NCBI GenBank assembly: GCA_033296885.1
Contig: MU863908.1
Span: 186,001 to 250,000, forward strand
Direction: 5' to 3'
Origin: Triangularia verruculosa
Taxonomy: Eukaryota; Ascomycota; Sordariomycetes; Sordariales; Podosporaceae
DNA length: 64,000 nt
A program made the position numbers and the translations under genes. Shown here one piece after another: positions 11,012 through 22,464 of this stretch. The notes under the pieces are model-generated. The model was not told where the DNA came from. It saw only the letters and a program-made list of their open reading frames with translations, and ran no database searches. Numbering within the stretch: position 1 is the first letter of the stretch; each line of letters starts with the position of its first letter.

Positions 11012-13300
11012 GCTATTAACTTTATTATAATCTTTTAAGCGAGTTTAATAACTTTACTTTTAACTTTTTAACGTAAAAAAACTTTATTTATAAATTTAAG
11101 CCGTTCAAAATCCGGTACTATAGCCGAACTCCTTATCAAAATAAGTTTTATTACCTATTATTAACTTAAATTAACTAATTAAAAATAAAATCGTAACCTA
11201 TAATATATTTATACCTTACGTTTTCCTAATACTTTAATTAACCTTTAAATACCCCTAATACCTAGGATCGTACCGATATTAACTTTTAAAAGACTGAAGA
11301 TTATATTATCTACCGTATAAATAATATCTACTTCGAAGTAAATTAACTTAAATTTGTAATTAACTTTAATAATATTAAAATAAGGGTAATAATATACCGC
11401 TAATACTAATTCGAAACCTTTACTAAACTTAACTTCCGTAAAATATTACCCTTATATTTATTAAAAAATACCGGTTAAAATTCACTTACTATAGCTTCGA
11501 TTATAGTAATTATAATCGGTTTTAAAAACTTTATAAATATATCTATAAAATCCTTAAGGAAAAGCCGTCGATTTACCTTTATAGTAAAAAGTTAAAATAG
11601 TTCCTTTATATTTATACCCGCTATTATAATAGTTATATTAATACTACTAAGAATTCCTCGATTTTATATTACCCTATTATAAAATGGTCCCTTTAGGTTC
11701 TTAACTAAAATAATAGCTTAAATAGAATCTAAACTATTAATATAGCGAGGAATAGAAATAAGTTAATTAATTATCGACTACGAAAAAGCGTTACGCTTTA
11801 TTAGCCGATTAAAACGGATAATAATAATAATAATAACGTTATTAATACTAAGCTTTATATTTTATAATAATTCCATCTTATAATACTTATAAATATACTT
11901 TACAGCCTAAACTACCTAAACTTAGAAATTCGAGTAATAGTATAAATACTACATTAATTATATAACATCCTACTACTCTAAATAGGGAATTTCGACCACT
12001 TATTAGTTTTTATCTTAAACGTTTTATATACTTATAGTTTAAATTCTAAATTATTATATCTTTAATTTATCTTTATATAATAACGTATATAGACTAAAGG
12101 GTTATATCGACCAGATCTATAACCAGTACTTTAATATAGAACTAACCTCTCCTAATCTACGATACAACTTACTAAAAAATCTAATCTATTAATCTATATA
12201 AAATAATATTTATAATACGAATATTATTAGCAGTTACCTTAAAAAACAACCTACTTAGGTAATAAAGCCGTCTATTATAACACCGTTTAGTTTATCCGCC
12301 GGCCGGGAATTTAATTATAAATAAAGTTACTATTAAAATATATTTATATTAATATAATAAAGGATACTAAAGTGCCGAATCTATATTGGCGATACTATCC
12401 TTACATTATTAAACAGCTTAACTCCTAAGTTTCCCTGGACTAAACACTAACGCGTTACATTCAATATTATTAATCGTATATCTTAGGGATATGGTTTTTA
12501 ATAGATCTCCTTATATATAATTAAACTACTAAATCTAAATTTAACTTAAAATTATATAATATTAGTTAACGGCTCAGCCAAAGGAAGTAGAATATTATAA
12601 GCGGATTAAATCTACATTTACTTTCGAGTTAAAACTATAGTTAATAATATTTCTAGATCTCCGTATCTTTAAATACTAAACCGAATTTTAGCTTTTAATA
12701 TTACTTAGCTAAATAGGCAGGTATTAAGTTATCGCGAATTAAACTAACAGTATAATATTATTTCTATTCGTAAAAGTTATTAAAGATAAGGTAGGCTCTT
12801 AAAGAATATTAATATAAAAAAAAATACTAAACTAGATATTATAGCTTAATTAATAATAAACCTTCTTTTTCTAAATAGAGGTTTCGTAATATTATCGAGA
12901 ATAATTATAAAATTATCCGTAAAGTAGGAGACCGTTTTTCTAAGAAATAATATAAGCTTTTTTAAAAATATAAAACTTTAAGGAAATACGCGAAGTACTT
13001 AAAAAAGATAAATGGTAGGTATATAAAATTATATATACGAGGGTATTATTTACTAATACCTTAAGTTTTATATTAATATATAACTAATACTTAGACTTTA
13101 AGTGGAAATACTTAGATAGTAATTAATTAGCGTAAAACCCTATCTCGATTAATATAGAATACTTAATTAGATTTATACTTATTAGTTTACTTTACTTAAG
13201 AAGTATAATATTAACCTATTTTATAATAACTAATTAATTCCTTCCCCATTATAAAGTAGAATTAAATATAAATTCTAGTATTTTCTAATTACTATAAACT
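11012..13300. other. RIPed DNA with an unassigned relic
   Basis: AT-rich with stops in every frame. A + strand frame around 12280-13200 keeps longer protein-like runs (YYPYIIKQLNS, FRNIIENNYKIIRKVGD), suggesting a dead gene, but I cannot assign a family. The last ~100 bp (13210-13330) contain a TATAAA-like site and a pyrimidine-rich run upstream of the next relic, as in a promoter and 5' leader. Confidence 0.45.
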
Positions 13301-14271
13301 CTCTTTCGCTATCTTTCTTTTACTCTCTTAAGTTTCTACCAATCGAGGACCGAGCTTTATTTAACCGCTTTAACCGCGGAGAGATTATTCCCCCTCCTTT
13401 TACTATCGTCCACTATATATTTAAGTCAATAGTATTAAAAAACCCTAACGTTATTACAGCTCGTTATTTCGATAGCACTATAATAACCTATAGAGATTTT
13501 AACTATTATACTAATATCTTAGCCAACGAATTATAAACTCGGTTTAGATTTAAGAGCGGAGTACAAACGGTTTTAATCTACTTACGGTCTATCGAGATAC
13601 TTATCTTTATTTTTACTATACTTAAAGTAGGTAAATAGTATATTCCCATCGACAGCGGCATCATTCCGGTAGAGACTTTTAACTATATAGTTTCGGACTC
13701 GTTAGCAGAATTTGTCTTTTACTTACCTAAATATACCGATAAGGCCACTAAAGTATATCGTTACGAAGCTGTATTATTAATCTTGACCTCGCAAGTGATA
13801 TATAGACATTTGGAATTATTAGTAGTCTAAATATATATATTTAGCCCCAGGATAGAGCCTATATTATCTATACTTTAAGTACTACTGGACGCCTAAAGGG
13901 GGTTAAGGTTATATATAATAATATTTATTATACTTTATTAATTAAATTTATAAAGTTAAATATTATTATTGGCAGAAATATAGCCTAATAGTTGAACGTA
14001 GCGTTCGATATATATAAGTCTATCTATATAATCTTACTCGCCGCCAGAAGTTCGCTATTAATAATATTAAGCGCTTAAGAGATATTAGTAATACTTATAA
14101 ATAGCGGAACTTTATATCTAAGAGGTAGTAAAAACGAACTCTAGACTATATATCTAAAGCAAGTTAACGTTATTATCTCTACCCCGTTAATAACCATTAA
14201 ACGTTTCCCTCTTCATAAGGACTTCCCTAACCTCAGGATAATTATTGTAAGCGGTAAGCTATACCCGAAAC

Positions 14272-15475
14272 TAAGGTGGGTAGTAAGATAAGATGGGCTG
14301 AGCTAGGGGTCCTTCTCGGCTTATATTACTAAAATAATAGCCTAGCTCGCTCGAAGGTATCGCTAGTTCAGCTTAATCTTATAATCTTATAGAAACGAGC
14401 CGGAAACGGTTTTTCCGTCTAATTTCTTAATAAAGTAGGGATATATTTTTAAACTATTTATAGTTTACCTATAGTATTAAGGATCTTACTAATTCTTCTA
14501 CTATTTTAAATACTCTACTATATTAATAGTATTCTTATAATTCTATATTTTTAAAGGCTATATATACACTTGTCCTAGCTAAATAGTCTCTTATACTCTA
14601 ACGATATTTAAGGGATAGTAAGCAGGTTTAAGGAAGCTAACGATAGCGGCGGTAGTACGAAGGGAACTTTCGGAACTTTTAGTAGTAAAAGATACGGTGA
14701 CGGTATTATCGTCATCGCTAGAAGCGAAGAATATAACGGTAGTAAGAGCAGAAGGCCGGGTAAGGTAGGGTAAGTAATCAAGGCTAGGTAGCGTAGGCGA
14801 TTAAAATAGCGGAAAACGACGAATTAGCCAATATTTGTAACACGGGCTGATAGTTTAGGGCGTAGAAGAGTATTAAATTCATAATAATCTTCTATAACCT
14901 TAAGGTCCTTATTAAAATCAGGTCCTAGTTATATCTATAGACTTCGTAATTACTTAACTATCCTATAGCTAGCCTATACTCGGACTATTATAAGATATCC
15001 TTTCTTTATTAGTACTTTACTAAAGCTAATAACCGTATTACTCTTAACTCTCGTCACTTTACTTTCAATCCATTAGGCTATAACGTATAGATACCCTTCA
15101 TCTTTAGTCCAATACTCGGCCGGGTCTTTATAACCACATTACCGTATAACAATATTAAACAAGTCAGAGATAGGAAAAATCCTCACGGATCAACGGTTAT
15201 TACGGTCCTAGGTTACTTTTGAGAGCCATGCCAGTGCCTCGCTAGGTCATGCCAGTGCCTCGCTAGGTTATGCCAGTGCCTCCATGGGACATGCTAAGGA
15301 GGCACCTTCAACACCATAGACCCACTATCACGAACCTACTATCCTACTAAGCCAATAAAACGAGCTAATTTATCATCTCTGCTCAACTCGGGCAAAAATA
15401 AGGCCGTCTCGGCTCGGCTCACTCGCTTATCTCACCCTATAAAACGAAACGTGGCTCATCTCACTGCCCACCCTG
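14272..15475. mobile_element. hAT-like non-autonomous element
   Basis: Both ends are flanked by the 8-bp sequence CCCGAAAC (14264-14271 and 15476-15483). The right terminus, read inward, is CAGGGTGGGCAGTGAGATGA and the left is its RIPed form TAAGGTGGGTAGTAAGATAA. An 8-bp duplication with CAGGG-type ends is the hAT signature. No transposase is visible in 1204 bp. The A-domain reading of the host relic resumes in register after the second duplication. Confidence 0.92.
15227..15293 (+). repeat. 21-bp tandem repeat inside the hAT element
   Basis: Three copies of a 21-bp unit beginning CATGCCAGTGCCTCGCTAGG, the third diverging (CTCCATGGGACATG). Much less RIPed than the surroundings. Confidence 0.8.
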
Positions 15476-17723
15476 CCCGAAACCTCTTATAAATTATTAA
15501 GTATAGTATACAGAAACTAAATTCATTAATATTTATAGCCTAACCGAAATTACTATTCTTAATATTACCTATATCTATAAATTTAATAAACCGTTAACTA
15601 TCGGTAAGCCTAATCCTAATATAACGCTCTATATCCTAGATAATAATTAGAATCCTATTAAAATCGGTAACCCTGGAATTATATAGGTTAAAGGAGTTAA
15701 TGTATTTAAGGGCTATATTAACTTACCCGAATTAAATACGGCTAAATATAAGCTCGATAAGTTTACTAGAGATAGAAGTATAATATTTAATATAGGCAAC
15801 CTAATATAATGGAATACGGACGGATATCTCGAGACTTTAGGTCGCCGAAACGATTAGGTAAAAATTAATAGCTTCTGTATTAAGCTAGACGGTATCTCTC
15901 GCGCTATCGAGTTTTACGTAACCGTTATTAAAAAATACGCACTTAAGATCGATAATACACTTTGAGGTTTTTACTCCGCGGCTAAATCTATTAATAAGGC
16001 TAAATTATATACTAGTATTAGTTTATAATAACCTTTTTATAAGGTTCCTATAATATAGTATTATCTTAGCCTAACGATCCTACTTATAATAAATAGTAAG
16101 ATCGATAAGCGTATACTATAGGATATTACCGCTACTATTGCCTACGGTAATAACTTAGAGGTTTATACCCCTCGATCGGGTATCGCTATTATCAAACATA
16201 TTTCGACTCCGAGCGCCACGGATCTCAAAAAAGCATCCTTACCGAACAATAGTAACTCTATTAATAATAATAAATCCGAGGTTCTTAAGTTACTATATAA
16301 AAAGGGGTTTTAAAGTTAGCGCTAGCTATACTATATAGGTTTATTAACTTACCGTAAGCTATTTAGTATTATTTTTATCGTTAATATTATTACTTTTATC
16401 CTTATTCTATAGTAAAGCCGAGAGTCTAGTAATTAACTTCCTTTTAATAACCTCGCTACGGTTATTAACGTAAACCTCTTAATATTTATTTTACTCTGTT
16501 AAAATTATATTATTAATATTCTTTTTTAGCTCGCTACGCGTATATTAACTTCTATACTACTCTCTATTCGCCGATACTTAATTCGCATCTATTACTATAA
16601 TAATATATATTTGGGAACTTCTATTACCGCTTTTTTATAGTAGGTAGTATTTACCGTTTTAACGAATATCCGCTTTACATTAGTTAACTTAACTTAGCTT
16701 CCTTAACGAATTGGGATCCTGGTAGTAATTTACTTAATATTTTTCCTACTTTTAGTAATCCTGATTATAGTTTACCCTTCTATCTATATTAAGTTATATA
16801 ACTAATTTAAATAAATGTATTATTTTGCTAGATAAACGGTATTAGCTTTGGTATAGGCCTATTTTATTATCGTTATAACAGCTTTATTAAATACCTAACC
16901 CTTAATAATAGTTTTATCTTAAATACCAGCTTTATACCTTTTAGTTTTAATAATCCTTTTAATTATTATTCTATAGCTCCACTTTCGTTGCGTTAAGGTT
17001 ATTATTAAGCTTTTATCGAAGTACGTAGTCCGTTTATATTTTAATTTTAAGATTTTACAGTAATATTTATTATTAAAAATCTGTATTATCGATCGCCCTT
17101 TAGTAGAATAGTACACTTTTACGGTTATTTCCGAGCCGTATAGGAAACTAGGATTATCTCTTCTCGTTTCCCGTACTAATAACTAAACTAAATGTATTAT
17201 CGAAAACCCGCCTATATATTTTTAGATACGGAGCGAACTAACGTTAAGAGTATTAGCTATTATACTCCTTTTTAAGAAAATTATTTTAATTATAATAGGA
17301 TCTAAGATTAGACCTTATTTTCCGGTTATTATAAAACGTAAAGTTCTTTACCAGATTTTATAAAGTATTAAAAATCTACTAAAAACTTATAATTAGAGGA
17401 TAATTAATAAAGTAAAAAGATACGATAAAATGGCCGTTGTGTAAGATACTAATAATATAGGAAGACTAGATTTGGTCTAGCTGGTATAGGAGTTATATTA
17501 GGAAAGTAAAGCCGAGTATATCTATATTATTAGTAATACGAAGATTACGAAGAAAGTAATATATTAGTTAAAGACGAGAGGAATTCCGGCTTTTAGATTA
17601 ATTTAGGATTCGTAAAAAGAGTATATATCTATATTACCCATTAATATAAATAATATATATATAGATTTATCGTACTAAATATATTATCTTCGTTATATAT
17701 AGATATATTTTAAAGAAGACTAA

Positions 17724-17908
17724 TATAACGGACTATATTTAGAACTTCTAAAAGGGATATATAATTAAAAATAACTTTTAAATAATTATTCGGTATAGCT
17801 AAATTGTATATAATAAGTAATTATAATATAAATATAAAATACCGAGAATATATACTGGGATTATATACTACAGAACTCTTTAAACTAGTAAATTCCTCCG
17901 TATATAGA
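17724..17908 (-). repeat. degenerate chromovirus LTR fragment
   Basis: The segment TATAACGGACTATATTTAGA with downstream TTCGGTATAGCTAAATTGTA and ATTCCTCCGTATATAG aligns in order with the undamaged LTR start at 40154 (TGTGACGAACCCCTGTACAG, TTCGGTGCAGCTAAGCAGTG, GTTCCTCCGTATATA). All differences that I checked are transitions or small gaps. Old, heavily RIPed copy in minus orientation; the outer (U3) half was not found. Confidence 0.75.
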
Positions 17909-18182
17909 TTATAGTTCGTTTAGATTACCTAGCTCGCCGGCTATAATATTAGGATTTAAGCCTTAATTCCTAAGGCGGTACTATAGTGCGCTAGGCCAGT
18001 AAACGCTATAATTGCGAAGCGGCTATAGTAAAAAGGTCTTAGCGAATTATAGGGTATTAGATAATTTCCACTATTATTATTCTAAAGGTCGCCTTTAGGG
18101 TTTTAGTAAATAAAATAATAAAATAAAAACGCTTTAATTATATTTATTTAATTTAATTAAGATCTATAAATAATATATCTAT
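17909..18182. other. RIPed DNA, nothing recognised
   Basis: AT-rich spacer between the LTR fragment and the foldback element, with no coherent frame. Confidence 0.5.
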
Positions 18183-18530
18183 ATATAATCTATTAAATTT
18201 AAGGCCTTAATTCCTAAGGTATAATTATATAGCGTTAGATTAGCTATATCTATATAGTTCCTAGAGTATAAAGTTCTTAATAAATATAAAGTATTTAAGT
18301 ATTTCCTAATATTACTGTTCAATTAGTCCTAGGCTTCTCTAAACAAGTAATATATATATTTGAAATACATATAATATAACCTAATTAATTTATAAATATT
18401 AGTTTAACAATACTTAAATACCCTATATTTAAAGAACTTTATACCCTAAGGACTATATAGATATAACTAACCTAGCGCTATACAATTATACTTTAAGAAT
18501 TAAGGCTTTAAACTTAATAGTATATAAATA
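18183..18530. repeat. foldback element with ~145-bp inverted arms
   Basis: The arm at about 18185-18330 (ATTAAATTTAAGGCCTTAAT, ATATCTATATAGTTCCTAGA) recurs in reverse complement at about 18390-18530 (complement: ATTAAGTTTAAAGCCTTAAT, ATATCTATATAGTCCTTAGG). The arms are separated by roughly 60 bp. Divergence between arms is mostly transitions, consistent with RIP of a once near-perfect palindrome. It could be a MITE; target duplication not resolved. Confidence 0.75.
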
Positions 18531-18699
18531 ACTTTATACTACTTTAACTATTAATATTATACTCTATAATACCGGTATAGGAGGAGTATCGGAGTAATTT
18601 ATAAGTTTATTTTTAACCCTTTATCTTATTTATAAATAGCTAATATTTCTTTTATATCTCTCTTTCCCTTATTCCTTTTACTCTTTTCTATCCCCCCTC
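18531..18699. other. RIPed spacer
   Basis: AT-rich, ending in a pyrimidine-rich run; no gene seen. Confidence 0.4.
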
Positions 18700-18960
18700 C
18701 GTTCTTATCTTACATTATTATTAAAGAACTCAGAGGAAACTCTCCTATTATTATACCTTATCTACTTATAGGATATAGTTCCCTATACTTACCTTCCTTT
18801 AACGCTACCTTATATTGTTATACCTCGCAGTCCAAAAACCCCAAAATCTATATAGTAATTACTTCTACCTATACGGTAGGGCTTAACTAACTGGCCTACC
18901 GGTGATATATCTTAATATTCTTTTTTATAATTAAAAAAAAAAGGCCTTACGAAAGATACC
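18700..18960 (+). repeat. RIPed copy of the repeat at 54374-54600
   Basis: TAGTTCCCTATACTTACCTT and ACCTCGCAGTCCAAAAACCC align with the reverse complement of the undamaged sequence at 54374-54600 (TAGTTCCCTATACTTGCCTT, ACCTCGCAGTCCAAGGACCC). The differences are C>T and G>A. The family is not identified; a retroelement leader is a guess. Confidence 0.7.
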
Positions 18961-19210
18961 GAGGAATTTAATTTTATTAACGTAGTTAATATATATATGT
19001 ATTAAATTCTCGATTTAGTAACTATATATTTATTTTAGTGGTTTAAAACAACTAATATCGAGTGGCTAAAGGAGGTAGAAAGAACTTTAAAATATTAGAT
19101 TAGAGGCTATTAAAAACGGAGTCGAGAATTATTTAGCCTAATATATAGAGTATAGTTAATATTCTACTATCTCTTTACTAAATAAATATATTAGGTTTAT
19201 TATTACCTTA
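18961..19210. other. RIPed DNA, nothing recognised
   Basis: AT-rich flank that contains the CCTTA target copy at 19206-19210. Confidence 0.5.
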
Positions 19211-19752
19211 TGTTTGCTGCGTTGCCCTATAGGCCTGTAATACAGTGCCTACAAGGGAGCTACAGTGAACTATGCGCTGTAGCAGTGCATAGCGGAAGCG
19301 GAAGAAAGGGGTACGACAGTAGTGCTGAAGGAAGCAAGACCACTGTTATTACAGTGGGCAAGACGTCACAGTACAGAGGCTTTTAGTGCTTGTACTTAGT
19401 CTAATACAGAGGCTTTTAGTGCATGTATATTATTGACTTGTATTTGCTTGCTTGTGCTTGCTTAACTACATACAGGATTGAGAGGAGAGGAGAGGTCTAC
19501 TTATACAAGTATGCTGGTCTTCCAGCAGGTTCTGTGGGGCACTGGGCCCCTGTAGAGTGGCAAGGTACTCTGTGGGACAACTAAGCTATATAAGGTATAG
19601 CTTAGTTCTACAGGCTTCGGTATCCTTCCACAGCTGACAAATCTTCCCTTGATATCTTCCTGGGTAGGTTTACGGGGAAGAGGTTGGAAGACCTACCCGG
19701 CACCTCAATACTTGAGCCTTACTTAGCACCTATTATGTGCCATACGTTAACA
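19211..19752 (-). mobile_element. solo LTR with 5-bp target duplication
   Basis: On the minus strand it starts TGTTAACGTATGGCACATAA and ends GGCAACGCAGCAAACA, a TGTT..AACA pair. CCTTA lies immediately outside both ends (19206-19210 and 19753-19757). A TATA box (CTTGTATAAGTAGACC) followed by a CT-rich run is in the expected U3/R place. There is no internal region, so the element recombined down to one LTR. It is GC-balanced inside RIPed DNA, hence young. An imperfect palindrome (AACTAAGCTATATAAGGTAT, 19579-19607) is present. It differs from the chromovirus LTR family here. Confidence 0.92.
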
Positions 19753-19757
19753 CCTTA

Positions 19758-20690
19758 TTTCTTAAGCCGGGGTTTACTAACGTAATAAAGTTACTATATA
19801 TTCTACTAACTTTACCTTTATTACTCTACTTTACTCGTTAAATATAAATACTAGATAATCTTAAGCTTATAATATATAAATAGTACGGTCTAACTACCCC
19901 TATATAATATATATAGCTTAAAGTAATAATAATAGGTCTTTTAGCTTCGTAATATCTTTAGAAAAACTAATCTACGAAATTAACCGCTATAAAGTTTAAT
20001 TATTAGTTTATATAGTCATTAAATAGAGTCTAAACTAAAGAGGACTATTTATTAAAGGAATAGGATTTAAGAGAATACTAAAACCTAATTATATAGCGAT
20101 AATATCTACTTCTTTTATAATCTATAATTCGATATTAAAGCTAAGCCCGTCGTCTTAAGTAAATATTAAACTAAAATTAGTTACTTCGTTCTAATATATT
20201 CTACTATATATAATATTAACTTTATTCCTCTTAGCTTCTTTAACGCTTAATAACACTATTTCTACTAACTTAGAAAGAAATATAATAGTATTAATACCAC
20301 GAGCTTTGTTTACTTCGAATATACCTATAATTATAACTATAGTAACGAGATTATAGTTTAGAATTAAAGCGAAAATTAAATAATATATAATAAAATTACC
20401 TCCTTTAATATAAAGTTCGATTAGTCGGCCGTTTATAATTATATTTTAAATTCGATAGATCTCCTATAGTATATTAACGAATATTCTAAATAATAACGTT
20501 TATAATAAAAGCTTAAATTATTTACGAGTTTAATTAGCTAAAAGATTTAATTTATAATAAAGGATCGCCTTATTAAAGTATATTATATCGTTAATAATTA
20601 AATAAGCCGAGCCGGCTTTATATATAGATATAAATAAGATAATAGATAATTAAAAGGTACGTTAATAAGTGTATTTACGGATCTTTATAG
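19758..20690. other. RIPed DNA up to the edge of the GC island
   Basis: AT-rich with no coherent frame. It runs into the 3' end of the next gene, whose last codons are themselves AT-shifted. Confidence 0.5.
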
Positions 20691-21218
20691 TTAAATATAA
20701 TATTTTACAATAGTCTCGGCATCGGTTGAATAAAGGAGGAGAAGGAGTGGTGACGGCTTCGAGAGTAGTATCCACCGTTTGCCGATTCGCCGGCGCTCTA
20801 GTATCGTGCATCGTTGTAACTTGCCTTCTAGAGCGTTCTGGTAAATGGTAATAGCGATACTGTTGTCGCTAATGCCTCGCTTCCGATTATGTATCTCATA
20901 TGCTCTCTCCTTTCTGATCGTCTCTCTCAGGGTATCGAAGAGTCGTATTAGCTGTATATATGCAAGCCACTGAAGGACGCCATGTGTTGTGGAAATGGCC
21001 TTTTCGACAGCTTGGAATGCGAGAGTGAAGTGTGAATCTCGGCTTGAAGTCTCAAGGGGAAATGTAGTTTGAGAAAGTAAGGATACCCAGTTATCCCAGA
21101 TACTAGCACAGTCCAAAGCGAAGAGCTCTATTGTCGTATGTTGAGCGAGCTTATGTGAAATTTGTTGTGCTCTGACTACCCTCTCATCCTCAACCTTGGG
21201 ATCAGTGCCGATATCCAT
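20691..21218 (-). CDS. uncharacterised fungal protein, paralog of the gene at 21736 (175 aa)
   Basis: ATG at 21216-21218 in good context (AGAAGATGG). The product aligns with the divergent neighbour: WDNWVSLLSQTTFP against VDSWVSILIQTTIP, LAYIQLIRLFDTLRETI against LAYIRLADVFESLKQIV, SIAITIYQNALEG against SIAIDIYIEAQEQ, and RWILLSKPSPLLLLLYS against RWRTLAGPSPIFIIIYS. No signal peptide, zinc site or enzyme motif is visible; the final GPSP-like hydrophobic segment could be a membrane anchor or buried helix. The last residues (TIVKYYI) lie in AT-shifted DNA, so the true C terminus may have been altered. I do not recognise the family. It could be intact or mildly truncated. Confidence 0.6.
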   Translation of the reverse strand: MDIGTDPKVEDERVVRAQQISHKLAQHTTIELFALDCASIWDNWVSLLSQTTFPLETSSRDSHFTLAFQAVEKAISTTHGVLQWLAYIQLIRLFDTLRETIRKERAYEIHNRKRGISDNSIAITIYQNALEGKLQRCTILERRRIGKRWILLSKPSPLLLLLYSTDAETIVKYYI

Positions 21219-21735
21219 CTTCTAGGAAAGAGGAAGGCCGGGTCTATTCCTAGTGCTCGATTATAGAACTTTCACATTATTAGCACGGCTTATAAAGAAA
21301 TTGAACCCGCTAATGGTCACAAGAGTCGACAGATCCACAAGGCGGTATTTTGGCGCTGTTGATAGTACAGATACAGGCCGCTACACGGAATGATGACTCG
21401 TTGAAACGGGCGGCGGCACTACGACCTGTGGCACGGCGGCCGATGGCACAGCGACCGCTGGTTTCGACCCGTAGCATGACCAAATTATAGCAAAATGACA
21501 TAAAAATAATACTCCAGTCAAACGTGAGATTTCAGGTTCCCGTAGCACGGTGATGCGCCGCCCGCATTCCAGGTTCATGGATCATTGTCCGCCAGCCTGC
21601 GTTGACACCGCAATCTCGGATTGGCCAAATGCTTAGATATAATCCCAAGGATTGTCTTATAAGCCCTCCTCCCATCGTCTTTTAAAATCGAGCATTGATA
21701 TACGACCCTATAGTGATCGAGACGAACGTACCAAA
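21219..21735. promoter_or_regulatory. shared intergenic region of a head-to-head gene pair
   Basis: 517 bp between the two divergent ATGs. No clear TATA box. GC-balanced and not RIPed. Small ORFs here on both strands lack coding character. A bidirectional promoter is inferred from geometry only. Confidence 0.4.
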
Positions 21736-22464
21736 ATGAACTTGGTCCCCGATTTGATTTGTTCTCCCGTATCTTCAATAACAACATCACTCCGACGAAT
21801 CCATCTCGGAGAGAACACGCCGCCTTCGAGTGACAACAGAAGACATTCGAAATCCTACAAAGGAGCGGAAGCTACAGCGAGAAGACGAAAGCGAAAGCTG
21901 AGACTACACATTCCACGCCAGAATCCAGAGCGGCGACTCTATACCAAGAACAGGACGCTCGAGATTATTCCCGACCTTGTCTGGCACGACGCAATTACCG
22001 TTTTCGCCAATCATTTTGAGAGGGCCGTAGACAGCTGGGTATCGATCCTGATACAGACTACGATACCTGATAACATAGGAAGCTCGGATCCCTGTATTAT
22101 CAATACCTTCAAGTTTCTAGATATAGCTAGAACTGGAGGTGATAGGATACTGTCTAGACTCGCCTATATTCGGTTGGCAGACGTGTTCGAGTCACTCAAA
22201 CAGATCGTCGCCTCTGATCGGCGAAACGGACAGCTCCCAGCTCAAAGGTCCGGCTACCGTAACGCTTCTATCGCCATTGATATATATATCGAAGCTCAGG
22301 AACAAGCTGGCACTTCTAGAGATGAGGTCAAGCAACGTAATCGAGTCGCCCGGCGCTGGAGAACACTCGCAGGACCCTCGCCAATCTTTATTATTATATA
22401 CTCAGAAGTAGCGGAGGGGCTCGCGTATGTACTACTCCTGGTCATAGTTACAGCGTTATACTAA
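21736..22464 (+). CDS. uncharacterised fungal protein, paralog of 20691-21218 (242 aa)
   Basis: First in-frame ATG at 21736 (MNLVPDLI); the open frame extends upstream without another ATG. An N-terminal basic linker (ARRRKRKLRLHIPR) is followed by the region shared with its paralog: VDSWVSILIQTTIP, LAYIRLADVFESLKQIV, SIAIDIYIEAQEQ, RRWRTLAGPSPIFIIIYS, and a hydrophobic tail (LAYVLLLVIVTALY). The two proteins are clearly related yet probably too diverged in DNA for RIP to pair them, which fits both escaping mutation beside wrecked repeats. No intron is needed. Function unknown; nothing suggests an enzyme. Confidence 0.6.
   Translation: MNLVPDLICSPVSSITTSLRRIHLGENTPPSSDNRRHSKSYKGAEATARRRKRKLRLHIPRQNPERRLYTKNRTLEIIPDLVWHDAITVFANHFERAVDSWVSILIQTTIPDNIGSSDPCIINTFKFLDIARTGGDRILSRLAYIRLADVFESLKQIVASDRRNGQLPAQRSGYRNASIAIDIYIEAQEQAGTSRDEVKQRNRVARRWRTLAGPSPIFIIIYSEVAEGLAYVLLLVIVTALY

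Larger units (their letters stand above)
13330..17615 (+). pseudogene. NRPS-like adenylation domain fused to a TmpA-like membrane oxidoreductase, RIPed
   Basis: The + strand relic reads first as an adenylate-forming domain: TARYFDSTIITYRDF, YIPIDSG (A2), STTGRPKGVKV (A3) near 13870, QLNVAFDI (A4), KQVNVIISTP near 14170. After the hAT insertion come YSLTEITILN (A5), NIGNLI.WNTDGYLETLGRR (A7-A8) and SKIDKRIL (A10) near 16110. From about 16330 it becomes hydrophobic and polytopic (YRKLFSIIFIVNIITFILIL, LLIFILLC, SIRRYLIRIYYY), then a C-terminal NAD(P)-binding-like part ending GIPAFRLI.DS and the stop at 17613-17615. This is the order of the TmpA-like family (A. nidulans TmpA is a membrane flavoprotein affecting conidiation; some relatives carry an AMP-binding domain). 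Numerous stops; dead. Confidence 0.75.

Noticed and set aside
15227..15293. CRISPR-like direct repeats
   Set aside because: Contiguous 21-bp tandem copies without spacers in a eukaryotic transposon.
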